Assembly (NCBI GenBank): GCA_014773175.1
Contig: VXCM01002100.1
Coordinates: forward strand, 52,945 to 116,944
Direction of reading: 5' to 3'
DNA length: 64,000 nt
DNA from: Lucifuga dentata
Taxonomy: Eukaryota; Chordata; Actinopteri; Ophidiiformes; Bythitidae
In this document: piece after piece, positions 15,830 to 27,574 of the stretch
How positions within the stretch are numbered: position 1 is the first letter of the stretch
Layout: the number at the start of each line of letters is the position of its first letter
Translations under genes and position numbers: made by a program
Notes under the pieces: generated by a model
Told to the model about the DNA's origin: nothing
The model's input: the letters and a program-made list of their open reading frames with translations, nothing else
The model's database searches: none

Positions 15830-18800
15830 ATGGCGACTCGCACACGGCTGCCCTTGCAGTCGCTAGTTTCTAAAAACCTGCCTGCGTTTAGAAACCAAAG
15901 ATGTCTTGTCCACACCGAAGCAATGGCAAAGGAGCCCGTGTATCCCCCTGTCATCCCCTCTCTCACGGCGAAAAGCAAATCCGCCCGTCTGCGACAGATT
16001 CAAGAGCAGGTATCAAAAATACGCGCCGCTCCAGTGCAGGATAAACTCTCCCTCATCACTCGCATCCAGCGAAAGAAATTCGTAGTTCATCCTCAGACTT
16101 TCGCACGAAACGCAGACAGATGGTACCAGCATTTTACCAAGACGGCGTATATTCCCGGCCTTCCTGACAAATTCACCGTGGTCCCTGAGAAGAGCGAGGA
16201 GGAGAGCTCGTCGGCTGTGGCAGCTCCAAACGCGTTGCCGTGGATTGAAGATGAGGCGTTCCAGGACATCCGCTNCGTCGGCTGTGGCAGCTCCAAACGC
16301 GTTGCCGTGGATTGAAGATGAGGCGTTCCAGGACATCCGCTCCCTGGTCATACAGGCTATTCTGCAGGAGCACTGGCACATGAAGAAACGCAGGGCTTTC
16401 CTGTACAGAGAGCAGGAGCACAACGTGGGGCCTTTTCTGAGGAACCTGGTGTCTGGACTTACACACAGTCTGGGCAAATACAACCCACTGCTGCTCCTCT
16501 CCAGCATAGGTAAGGAAAGACGTACATAGTTTTGTCTTATGTCTTCTTTTCTAGGACCCTGTGGTGGAGTTAAGCGCACTTTATTCTGCCTAAGGGTTAA
16601 CCTATATTTTATTTTCCTATTAACATTTGTGATTTGTGTATGCAATGCATCCTTCATTCATTCATTCTTCATGGATGGTCTGAGATTTCAACCTGTAGCA
16701 GGCTGCTTTACCCCACTTTCAAGCCTTTCTCCTAACTGGGAGCCCCACATATCAATGAATACACACAGGTATTTTAGCTGAATGAGATCTCACCTCAGGA
16801 CTGTGGCTAAGTCTGACTTCAGAGGCTAGACCCTGAAAGCACAGCTGAATTTGAGATGCCTCCTGTCACAAATTCAGATCACAGAGGCCAAAAACTGATT
16901 GTGCATTTGAGTGTTCCTCAGCCACAAAGTCATATTTCAGAGTTTATCAGTAGAATGTTGCCCTAGAACTGCCAACATATCAGTTAAAAAGCTGAAGACA
17001 TTCTCACTATTTTTGAGTTTACTATATGAGCTGTGATGGTTTACTTCCACAGAAGATAGCTGGCAGTGTACCATGTTGATGGAAAGTATATTGCCATAGC
17101 TTCCATTTTCTTGTAATGCTGTGTGATTAACAACAACATATTCAAATTGCTAAAAAGCACATTATTCACATCCTACAGTGGCTTTTTCATCAGCAAGTGG
17201 CACAATGTTTAGCACTCACTGTTGCTTCACAGTGAAAAGTCCTGGGTTTGATTTCTGTGCTGGCCCTGGTCCTTCCTGTGTGGAGTTGGAATGTTCTCCC
17301 TAACCTACTATATAGGATGGTTCAAATGCAGAGGAAGAGTTTCTCCACACAAATGACCAGCTGATAATTGACCAGCTCTATGATCTGATTTGGACATGAC
17401 TGTTTGACCTCTGCAACTCATATGTTGTTGGTTTATTCCCTTTTTCAGATCTTGATCCCCAGGTGAACTTCTATTGGAGGAGAGGGCAGACGACTGTCAT
17501 AAAAGGGCACCGGAAAGGCCGGCTAGAACCAATCAGGTTCCAGATTGATGACCACCCCCACAGTCAGATTAGGATAACTCAGCAACTGCCACTGGTAGGA
17601 GTCATTTTTTAAAAATCTAAAATCACATAGCAAAAGATAGGATGCTCTCCCACCTGTAAACATCTGAGAGGATGTTCTTACTTAGTGTGAGTGTGAGGAA
17701 GACTGAGATGTAATAAATCTAAGCCACTGACCTAGAGTGACGTCTAGAGTATGATGAAATTTAGCTTTTATGAAGTAACGACCAATTTTTTATAGCGTTG
17801 GAGTAAGATTTAACAAAGCAGTAGACATATATAAGTTTAGAGGTGTAAAAGAATCCTTGCCAGGCATGTTTGTCACTTTGTCATTCCTGTTACTTTAATC
17901 TCATCCAGTTTACCTCAGTGGAGGCCTCCTATGCAGCTGAAGTTCCCGAGATCAAATTTTCTCCAAGTGTGATGCCTCTGTTCAGAAGACAATATGACAA
18001 CAATATCTTCACAGGTAAAACAGGTGCAGGTGACCAGTCACATTCATTGTTTCTCATTATACCCTGATAAAGTGTTTGTGGCCAAAATAATATCAATTAA
18101 AGATTCATTGTGCAGGGTTTTACTGTGTGTACAAATACACCAATATAATTGCCAAATTTAAAGTGTTGTGCGATCAGATGCTGTCTAGGTGATATATGTA
18201 TGTTGTGAGCAAGTTAGTGAAGTGATGACACGTGAATTCTGGGTGTGGAAGTTTAAAAAAGTTCAATTGCCTGTTACTGCCATTGGGTGGTGCCAGTGTG
18301 TAGTTGCCAAATGTAGATTTTGGTGTCAGTTTAGTCAGAAACTTCATCATAGCAAACACTCCAGTGTTGTGCTCGAATGTAATACACAGAAAGAAAGTAG
18401 TTTTCTCTGCATGAGATGGTCAGAGAAAATGCTGTTTTCCCGATTTGACAACCATCTTTGCCTGCAAGTGAAGAATTATCTTAACTAAGTTTCTGAGCTT
18501 TGCTCTGGTTAAAGCAAACCTAACCTCCTGGTCATGTTAAATAGGTGCTAAGTTACCAGACCCGGCATGTTACGGTCACACTCAGTTCCACCTGGTGCCT
18601 GATCGGTGTCACCGGGACAAGATGGCTCGGCGGCAGCAGTCTGACCAGATTGAGGCCTTCCTCAGGGCCAATGCCCTTGCCAGCCTCTTTACTTGGACAG
18701 GTGCCCAGGCCATGTACCAGGGTAAGTTATCAGCACAGAAATGTCACACACATATCACATCTGCGTGCTACACAGATATGATATATTTAAGGCAGGAAAC

Positions 18801-19316
18801 CAACTGTTTCCAGCTGAAAATCCAGTATCAAATATAGGTAGATTTTTAGAGTAGAACAGGGTGGAAATAAGCCGTTGAGAGCAGCAACCTGTCACCCACA
18901 TCCTAGGATTTTTTTTTTTTTTTTNTTTTTTTTTTTTTTTTTTGTCAAATTTTCTACTATTGTAGCTTTTTTTTTCAAGTGGTGAGGTTACACGAGAAAT
19001 GTCATTTCCGTTTTATGGATGAACAAGCTTGAACCTTGAACATTTCACCTTTTCAGGTTTCTGGAACCACGAGGACATCACCAGGCCGTTTGTGTCGCAG
19101 GCTGTGATCACAGATGGCCATTTCTTCTCCTTCTTCTGCTACCAGCTCAACACGGTGGCCCTGTCGGTGGAGACGGATGTGGACAACCCCAGGAAAAACC
19201 TTCTCTGGGGTACAGAGAGTATGCGCCTCTACGAGAGCGTGCAGGATGGAGAAGTGGTGGGTCTGAAAGACAATGTGATCCAGCTTCTGGTCCAGTTCCT
19301 CATGAACAGACCATAG
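15830..19316 (+). CDS. mrps30: Mitochondrial ribosomal protein S30 (mL65), exon 1 broken by an assembly gap
   Basis: A component of the mitochondrial ribosome, known as MRPS30/PDCD9 and now assigned to the large subunit. Exons are 15830-16509, 17449-17594, 17909-18014, 18545-18721 and 19057-19316. Family landmarks include [12 protein letters not shown] in exon 1, [10 protein letters not shown] in exon 3, [14 protein letters not shown] across the end of exon 4, and [13 protein letters not shown] in exon 5. The N-terminus ([16 protein letters not shown]) suits a mitochondrial presequence. Exon 1 contains a 66-bp exact duplication around N at 16275. Read as given, the frame breaks. Leaving out one copy and the N (67 bases) gives an exon of 613 bases ending in phase 1, exactly what exon 2 needs, and a protein of 433 residues (human 439). 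The break is therefore an assembly fault, not a pseudogene mutation. The gene converges on embigin. Confidence 0.96.
16209..16341. repeat. 66-bp direct duplication around a single N in mrps30 exon 1
   Basis: 16209-16274 and 16276-16341 are identical, separated by N at 16275. Splice phase downstream fits only if one copy and the N are absent. Confidence 0.95.
17205..17310 (+). repeat. Degenerate SINE/interspersed repeat fragment
   Basis: The order 'tttagcactcactgttgcttcacagtgaaaag', 'cctgggtttgatttc' and 'tgtggagttggaatgttctcc' matches a very common fish interspersed repeat with a tRNA B-box-like core. It lies in mrps30 intron 1 and is diverged, with no clear ends. Confidence 0.45.
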
Positions 19317-20793
19317 ATAACTACAGTTCCCATCGTCTGTCTTTGTCCTGTCTCTGTGTTCAGAAGTCCATCAGTTAGTGTTCTCCAAGTCATTGAAAAA
19401 TGTAAGGAGTCAAGGAAAAAAACTTATAAGTTCAATAGGACAGATTGCAGTTGTCCTGATCTTAAAATGTGGTTTGTAAACTTAACTGCGTACTAATTAT
19501 TATTGTACAAACTGTATTTATGCAGAGATAAAACAATGCTTTTCAAATCAACACTGTTGTACATGTCAATTTTTCTAAGTATCCAAGCTAAGCTAACAGT
19601 AGGGGGCAGTTATATACAAGGGAATCCATATAAAATGCCAATTAATAACATTTAGAAGTAATTCAGACACAAACAAAAAAGATAAGTGTTTTATTTTTAA
19701 TCTGTTTATTGATTTCATTTAAGGTATGGGTAAACAGACAAAAGTGCAGTCACAAATAGGGAAACATCTTTTTTGACAAACGTCTGATGCAATAACATAG
19801 GAAACAGACACATTAATGTGCATATACTAGAATATATTTTGATACACACGTCACTGAGGTAATACATATACTTATTGCAGGCATACATTACTTACAGCAC
19901 ACACTCCAAAGTCATTACAAGCACAGCAGGAACAGCTGGTTAATTGCTTTTTGAGAGTATAAGGCACTGCACACAAATCATAATGTATAAATGAAAAAAA
20001 AAAAGTTTGAATGACTTGAAAATACAAAAAAAATGCATTGGTTCTCAAACTCTGGTATGAGTACCGCTGGTGGTATTTAGAGCATCCCTGATGGTAGGCC
20101 AGATTAAATTTCTGCAGAGAATCTAAACAAAATTTGAAATCTGGAAATTCTGTGGCAAATTATCAAAAAAAAATGAAGCGAGCTTCATTATGAAATAGGT
20201 TTTTAAAAGTTGAATCATTCCTCCCTTTTAATTAACTTTGGTGAGGTGATATTTCAGTTTGCTGGTGATACTTGTTTCACATAGTTTGACAGCCACTAAT
20301 TTATTTCACATATAGTACATTAAACCCAAATTTCATGCCAATTATTTCAACAAGAAATGAGCTGCTTTTCATTTAACAATGAAAAAGTTCTTTCCCTTTA
20401 GCCATCATGACACCCATCTTCATTAAAGCTCAAACCCATATGCTTTGATAAAAATGTTCTTTAAAAGAGGAAATGTGTGCATAAACAAAAGCTTACTGTT
20501 TGATTATTGCACTTTGGTGATGACATTCACCAAATAATTAATGCCTTATTGACTTTGTATAATCTTTGAATCATTCAATAGATAACACCGCCGATCGTGT
20601 TGAAAGTGAGTGAGGCCCTGCTGGTTTGCGGCTTTGCACTGTTTAAACTTTCCTCTGTCTCACTGCAGAACTTTCTTCTATTCTGTTATGCTCATCTTGC
20701 AGCCTGATGAAGACATGAAAACACATCGTGAAATCGTGCGCATACAGAAAAGTAAAGAAAGTGAACTGTTAATCATCACTGTTCTCATAATAC
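19317..20793. other. Convergent spacer between mrps30 and embigin
   Basis: This holds the 3' untranslated regions of two convergent genes. A copy of the TIR-type repeat seen at 14480-14795 and 35142-35410 lies at about 20038-20300, with 'ttggttctcaaactctgg' at its left and 'tagtttgacagcc' at its right. I recognise no gene. Confidence 0.5.
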
Positions 20794-23700
20794 TCACATC
20801 TCATTAGCTGTGTCAGCATTCATTCCACTTTCTGAGGATAAAGCAGATACGCACAAGAGTTCAAACATGACACAAAGTACATTCAAATATATTCAATTTC
20901 CTGACTTAAAGGAGAGAATTCAGGGTTGTTTTCTGAATACCTTGGCTGCACTTTTTCTTGGACTGACATTTCTCATAGAGCAGAATGGCAGCAACCAAAA
21001 CGACCACTTCAGCCATGATGGCTAGGAAGATCTTGAGAGGCTCCGTGAAGGTGAGGATCTTCAGCTCCATGTGACTCATACTGGTGTTGATGGCGTACAC
21101 AGCCCCACAGTAATACAAACCAGAGTCGGCCTCTGTCAGGTTGTGCACCTTCAGTGTAGTCTTCACCTCTTCGTTTTTGATTTCGTACCGCTGAGGCTCT
21201 GCAACAGCGTCAATCAGCACCTTGAATAAAAGAGCCACGCAGCATCAGTTGGCATTATCATTATGACCTCAAAATGGATGACTTTGTGTTTCTGGTTCTG
21301 GATGGTTCTGCATTTTTAATGTAAATATGCATGCAAAATCAGTTTCTCAAAATGACCTCAAACCTTTGTTGCATTAGCAAATCTTGCATTTTCTAGCTCA
21401 GTTGATGCAATAAAAAAAATGCTCCACATGATCAGGATAAATGGATCATATCTATCATTTTAATAGTTTTTAACCACTGGTTTCTGGTGACAAAGCCACA
21501 CCTTTGTCATGAAGGACAGAGGGAGGGTAGCAGGAAACAGAAAAGACCCCTGGTATTACAGTTGAGAGCATACTCAAATTTGCTTTAACGGACAATACTG
21601 GCAATTTTGCATTGTTTGAGCTCAATATTATGAAACCAAAAAAATAAAATCGTTGACAACCATTTCCCAAAATATATCACTGGAGCAGTAAATTGTAGAA
21701 TTTTTTCAACCTTCCAGACAGCCATGGTTTCAGTTCATTCCAGTATGCTGTTGAAATCAATTTTAGAGAGATTTGAAATGCAATTGAGATAAGTAATAAA
21801 AAAAAAACAAAAAAGCAAATCTCACTTAAATTAAAATCACAATGCCCTCTCAGTCATGCGCCCACCTTGTCTGTCTCATTTGATTTATACCACTGCCAGG
21901 TGCTGGGTTTTGGTTTGGATTCCTTTAGTTTACATACTAAGGCCACAGAATCACCTACATAGCTGATTTGTGGCTTGTCGTGCGTCTGGTCAATCTCTGG
22001 AACTGGTAAAAAAAGAGAAAAGAGCAGAATAATGTCAAAACGGCAAAGTATGGCCTCTATACTGTATCCTGTGCACTGTTACTCAGCACAGATATTAGTA
22101 TTCAGTTGAACAGGAGCAGGACTTAAGAATATCACCCAACAAAATCAAGCAAAGCAAGCATCAGTAGAAAAATTTAGGGTGTATGAAACTGTAAATAACT
22201 TATATGAAAGGCTTATGTACCTGCCAAAATAAAATCTATTTTTGCTTGACTGTTGAAGATGCATGAATAACTCCCAAGGTTTTGTTCACTTTCAATATTG
22301 AACCTGTAAAGCAAAAACAGATGACAAGTATTATTCTAAAACATGTTATGTCTCTGGTAAAATAAATGTTTCCTAAACGTTATTTATTAGCCATCAAATC
22401 ATGACTGTTCTGCATCAGTAGAAAAATGTTCTGCATCATGTTCCTGCCAGAAGACAACATAAGGCAGCACTAGAATTAACAAAAATGACACTAGATTCAA
22501 CAAGATTCTTGGAAGTGAGTTTCCTTTGGAAATGTGTCAGAATTATGTCACTGCATTGCCTGATTTTTACACTTGTTTCAGGAAAATAATTTTTTTAATT
22601 CAGTCACAGACTTGATAAAATTGAGATTTTTGGCACTACCAAAAGCTAAAGGAAACTGAAGCTAAATTAAATATATTTTACACAATAAACAACAGCTAAA
22701 TGGATAAATGGTTAGATAAAACATTGAAAACCAGTATCAACACTTAACATGTAAAGAATTTTTACTGTAAGTTCTACTTCTCATCCTGACACTCATATGC
22801 ATATTTGTAAATGATCAGACAGTTCGCCTGACATTCGATGGGGCTTATTCCTACAATGACTTTTAAGAGTAATAAACACATATAGTACTTACACTCTTTT
22901 GAAGTTATACTGCTCATTCTCCAACAGCACTGTGAGTCGGCTGTTCTCAATTTCATCTCCATCTTTTGTCCAGTATCCGGTTATGTTTGGCAGTTTCTTT
23001 TCGTTACCGGTCCAGGTACAGTCCAGCTCCAAACTGACTGGTTTCAACAGTTCAACTTTCTCAGTTTGACTTTCACCTGTGGTGAGTTGCATTTCAAACG
23101 CAGACAAAGCAAAAACACTTAAGTGTTCATTCAAAATGTGGTATTGCTGTACATTTGAATCAATTCTTCATGGCCTCTGATAAAACAGACATCTTGGCAA
23201 TTATTCAGTTTTACTATGCATTAATTTGACCTTTTGTAGAGATCTGTGAAACTAGATGTATTTAGATGTCATTTTCATTTCAACATGGCTACCTGAAATT
23301 AAGATTTTGTAAGACCTCCATGGCCAAAACACATCTGCCTTTTCAGGGTGTTGCCAATATTGCTAAGACATATAAAGGTCCTTTATGTTTCTGTATTTGC
23401 AGGTATAGTGCCATGAGAATGAATCACTGCTTTTATCAAATTATCAGCTAGACTAAATAAATAACATTCCCAAATTAGCTTGAAGCAATGCAAGCCTGCA
23501 TGGTGGATACTTTCAAAATTCAACAATGTCTTTCAGACAGTAACATGGCATCACGGCTAACCTGTAACTTAACACTCCACTGATACAGCGTGCTCTACAA
23601 CACTATGAACACACACTTTGAAGTGGGATGTAGACTGAAGAGAGCACAACAATCAGGCTTCTGTGGTTCTTCATGCACATTGTGTTTTACATGAAAACAA

Positions 23701-25001
23701 CTGTTTCTTTGAGTCAAGTGGAAAATAGCTGCATTTGTGTAAACTTAGGACCCTCAATGCTGCTGCGAAGAAGTAACAAAATCAAAATCAAATATTACAA
23801 TTTACTTTTTTTCAACTGGGCCTTAAAATGTGAGTCATTGAGTTTTTTTTAATTCAATCAAAATCAAAGATTTTGATTGAATTAAAAAATTGATTGAATT
23901 TTGATTTTATCTTGAGAAGCTGATTTTAAAATGGATGTTTTAATTCTTTTCATTTCTAACAATGATGCCTTCTAACTAGCACCAATGAATTGCTTGACAC
24001 TGAAAATGTAGATGTAAGAATCAAGAGAAACAGTTATGCAAAACCTAGTTTTTAGGAATCCTCTACTTTGGTGTCTATTCTTTTTTTTTTTTTTTTACAA
24101 AATCCAGGAAGCCTGCCACATTGCCATCTGTAAAATGGGCAACATCTGTTTGCTGGATAATTTTATGTAGTAGGTTTGCAAATCTCCACAAAATCTGAAC
24201 ATTACAAATTGACAAGATACTACCATGTTTAACAGCTTCAGGCTACCTGTCACCTAACTGATGCTTTGTACTGTAACTATTGTTCCTTTACAGCATCATT
24301 AAATGAAGCTGGAATGTGAAAGACACAAATCATACTACAACATACAGTATGTCAATACATTAAGTACCTTAATCATTAACACTGTATGCATTCTGACAGA
24401 CAGGTACACAACAGTTTACCTTTAAGGATGACGCTCGTGACCTCTGTGGGGAGAAGACTGATGGGAACCACCGGTGGAGGCGTGGCACTAGACGTCTCTG
24501 ATGGGAAAAAAAATAGATCCTTTAAAACCATAAGAAGTTACATGTGCTTATGGACTAAGCAAAAACTGCTGTTTGCTAAGTGGTAGAGCATTGCTAGGTG
24601 GTTCCACTATAGGTTGTTACAGTTGATGTGTAGTTATTTTGCTATGTGATTGCTAGCATGTGCTAGGAGTTTGCTGGGGTGTTGTTAGTGTTAGCTCATT
24701 TATGTACTCATTCACTGCATCCACTTAACAGTGTTACAGCACGGCCAATACATCTGCTGTGTTACATGCAGTTTACATAACGGTTAGAGGATTAGAAACA
24801 GGAAAACCTGCCATTTCCTTCTACTTCTCACAAGGTCACACAGCAGTCAGTGGGGACAGAAGAATAAGGCTTTTACACACAAACACACACATACATTCAC
24901 AGTCAATTTAACCCAAAAGGTCATTTACTTGCACTGATGCTCCTGTAGGAGACGAGAAGCTGGAGGATCTGAAAAGAGAGCAGCTTCCAGGAGGATGACA
25001 T
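20794..25001 (-). CDS. emb: Embigin, Ig-superfamily chaperone of monocarboxylate transporters
   Basis: A type I membrane glycoprotein of the basigin/embigin/neuroplastin family that brings MCT transporters to the plasma membrane. Seven exons on the minus strand, 25001-24929, 24497-24420, 23076-22893, 22303-22221, 22002-21866, 21220-20941 and 20831-20794, join in phase to 290 residues. Exon 1 encodes a signal peptide (MSSSWKLLSFQILQLLV). Ig domain 1 has LELDCTW and GSYSC; Ig domain 2 has ALVCKLK, WQWYK and DSGLYYCGAV. The membrane helix (about 246-269) contains the family's buried Glu, residue 256 in AIMAEVVVLV, and is followed by the basic YEKCQSKKK. The short last exon, ending ANEM, is the least certain part. 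The family assignment is firm. Embigin rather than basigin is supported by the transmembrane sequence, the short cytoplasmic tail and linkage to MRPS30. Confidence 0.92.
21589..21830. mobile_element. Partial TTAA-flanked MITE in an embigin intron
   Basis: The left end follows ttaa at 21585-21588. The stretch then shows the family words 'tttgcattgtttgagctcaat', 'catttcccaaaatat' and 'ggtttcagttcattccagta'. The right end is lost or badly diverged. Confidence 0.6.
23845..23889. repeat. Perfect 21-bp hairpin, 3-base loop
   Basis: 23845-23865 pairs exactly with 23869-23889. It lies in the embigin intron between the exons at 22893-23076 and 24420-24497, and the outer part is T/A rich. Confidence 0.85.
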
Positions 25002-25043
25002 GCTGATTATTCCTCTATCTTCTCTGTATGCAGGTTTCTGTCA

Positions 25044-25084
<41 letters not shown>

Positions 25085-27574
25085 TGTGCAGGTTACATCC
25101 TCGATCCCTCCACCTTCCCCCACCTCCTCTCCCCTTCACTCCTCCTCCTCCCTCAATAGCAGTGACGCAGGCTGCAGTAGCCGAGTCCATCCATAATTTA
25201 ACTTACAGTCAGGTTTCATGTCTTGAGTAGTGCTCTGCCTCGTCCTGCAGGGGTTTTTGTGCGCAGCTCAAACACACTGGGTCACACTCTCATATTTTTT
25301 GGAACCGGTTTCTGTACTTTGTGGTCAATTTTACACCCTGTCAAACTACCCGAGCATAGCACCTTGTCTTGTTACGTGAGAGAACCGAGCAGGTGAAGGT
25401 CATGTGATCTGGCTGCAATTTTGGAAACACTAGAAGTGGGATACTAATTACCAACATGGTTACAATAATTGATTAGCTTTCTATTTTGAGGACTATACAG
25501 GATTTTTGACTACATTTTTGATCATGTGTTGTACTCAATTGTACTTACTTTTGGAAAGACAGGATCTACAAGATAGCTTACAGTTAGAATTTTAAAGATC
25601 TTTTAATTTTTTTTTTTTTTTTTTTTTACTGAGCAGCTTTAAATACAAGGAATTGATTAGTTAAGTCCTATTTTGCTTCAATAGATTGTATTCTGATACC
25701 TCTGAAACCAATCCCCTCAACCATTAAACAGCTTTACATGTGCCTAGACTAAATGCGTATATGATGAAGTTATTTGTGGTAATGTTTTCAGTTGTCTCCA
25801 TTTGTCAGTTTCATTTTTTTTTCTCTTTCCTCCAGAGTATATTTGTCATATTGCACAGATTGTTTTCTATCTCTTTCTGCAGTTTTTCTTTTTTTAAATT
25901 TGTGAATATCTTCAGATCTTTGTGCAGAAATGCAGAAGACATTATGTCCGTGCACAGGAGATTCTATGAATGTATTATACAAATTGCACAGCATGATATA
26001 ACTGCTGTTTTTAGTCTTATTGAATATAAAGTTTTGGAGCAAAATCTTCTTTGATCTGAGGCTAATGTTATCATTCCATGTACACTGCAGCCCTCCATCT
26101 GTGATCTCTCGCTTCTGTCAACATCAGACTAGTTTAAAAAAAGCAGAAAAGTCTTGTGGAGGATAAAAAATAAAAATCATTTGATAAAGATGGGAGTGAA
26201 GTCACTGCGTATAGAGTTTTTTTTTTTTTTTTTTTTNTTTTTTTTTTTTTTTTTCTTTTTTTAGTGTGGAGACAGAAACAATGAAAGTTCAGTACTGAAA
26301 AGAGGATACAGGAAACAAGAAATGACTGCATGGCTAATGGAGGAATGACCAGAGAGGAGACACAGGAGTAACAGTGGCATTTTGTGGAGGAGAAATAAGT
26401 CCCAACAGTGAGGCCTTCTGCCACTAAACTATTTACAACTGGATCCTGTTATAAATTATTTACAACTGCATCCTGTTCTTGCGCTGGCTTAACATTCATT
26501 TTTATACCCTATTATAAAATATTGCTTCCAATACAAAACTTCATTGCAACATTGGCCACTTTGGTTAAAATATGTCAGTTTATTGAAACCCGCTTTCATT
26601 TTTCTAAAAGTGTATTTAAAAAAAACTTGTAAATACAAACTCAGTCAATCTCATCTTTATCAAGAATAATAATGTAAATAATGTGAAGAATATGATATTT
26701 TACAAAAACACAATATGTAACAGACACAGCAGCAGTATTCCAGAAAAATGTTGGAAATTTAGTCTGGATATTTTGCTTTTATGGTGAGTGTGGCCATGAT
26801 TTTTGAACAAAACCTAAGTATGAGGATTAATTGTTCTAAACATTCATCACCACTGAATTATGCACTTTTAAATGTATCTAGTTGTTAAAATGCCACCTAC
26901 AGACAAATTTTTTTCTTCAGGTGTTTTCACTGTGAAGCATCCTTATGATTGTATTATGATACATGAGCTTATACTTACAAAATAACCCATTAGTACAAAA
27001 CCCAATATTTCTGGCAGACCCATTGCTTACAAAAAACAGAAAACCTAGAGACAAAATTTGATCAAAACTATCAGCTGCCAAGAACTGATATGTGTCATCT
27101 GAATTTGGTTGCACCTGCACAACACATCCAAGAATTATGCTGTTAAAAAAAAAACAAAAAAAAACAAAACAGCCACAATAATTTGGCAACCTATTACAGA
27201 CTTTTTAATGCCTCATCCAAATATATAATGTAGCAAATTCAGTGAAGACTGAAAGAAATTTATAGGAGGAGCAGTGAAAAAAAGTGGTTTGCAAAAAAAT
27301 TCAAAATGGCAAATGATTTCTTTAGGTAGACATGGGTGTGGCCTGGGCCAAAAAATAAAACACCACATGGTGGTATGATCTGCACAAAAAACTAATCTTC
27401 TTCGGCCAAGGGCCAAACTTTCTATCAAATGCAACTGAAATTTGTAGGTTTTTTTTTTTTTTTTTTTTAAACAAAGAAACAGACACAAAAAATGGGACTG
27501 AAAACCTTGGTGTACCAACACCATATGAAGCATTTCAAGCTTCTATGAGAACCTGTGATGGCACCCAGAATCGT
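25002..27574. other. Spacer between embigin start and malt1 stop
   Basis: This contains the embigin promoter and leader (a (CT)n tract at about 25051-25083 followed by C-rich DNA), a poly-T block with an N at 26237, and presumably the malt1 3' untranslated region at the right end. No coding exon is recognised; the A/T-run reading frames have no family resemblance. Confidence 0.5.

Noticed and set aside
16013..16657. 214-codon minus-strand open frame over mrps30 exon 1
   Set aside because: Antisense to a confirmed exon and stretched by the N and duplicated block.
23845..23889. Hairpin as a transcription terminator
   Set aside because: Rho-independent terminators are bacterial; this is an intron of a fish gene.
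25000..25230. Proline/leucine-rich open frame near the embigin start
   Set aside because: Generated by the (CT)n tract and C-rich promoter sequence; antisense to embigin and without homology.
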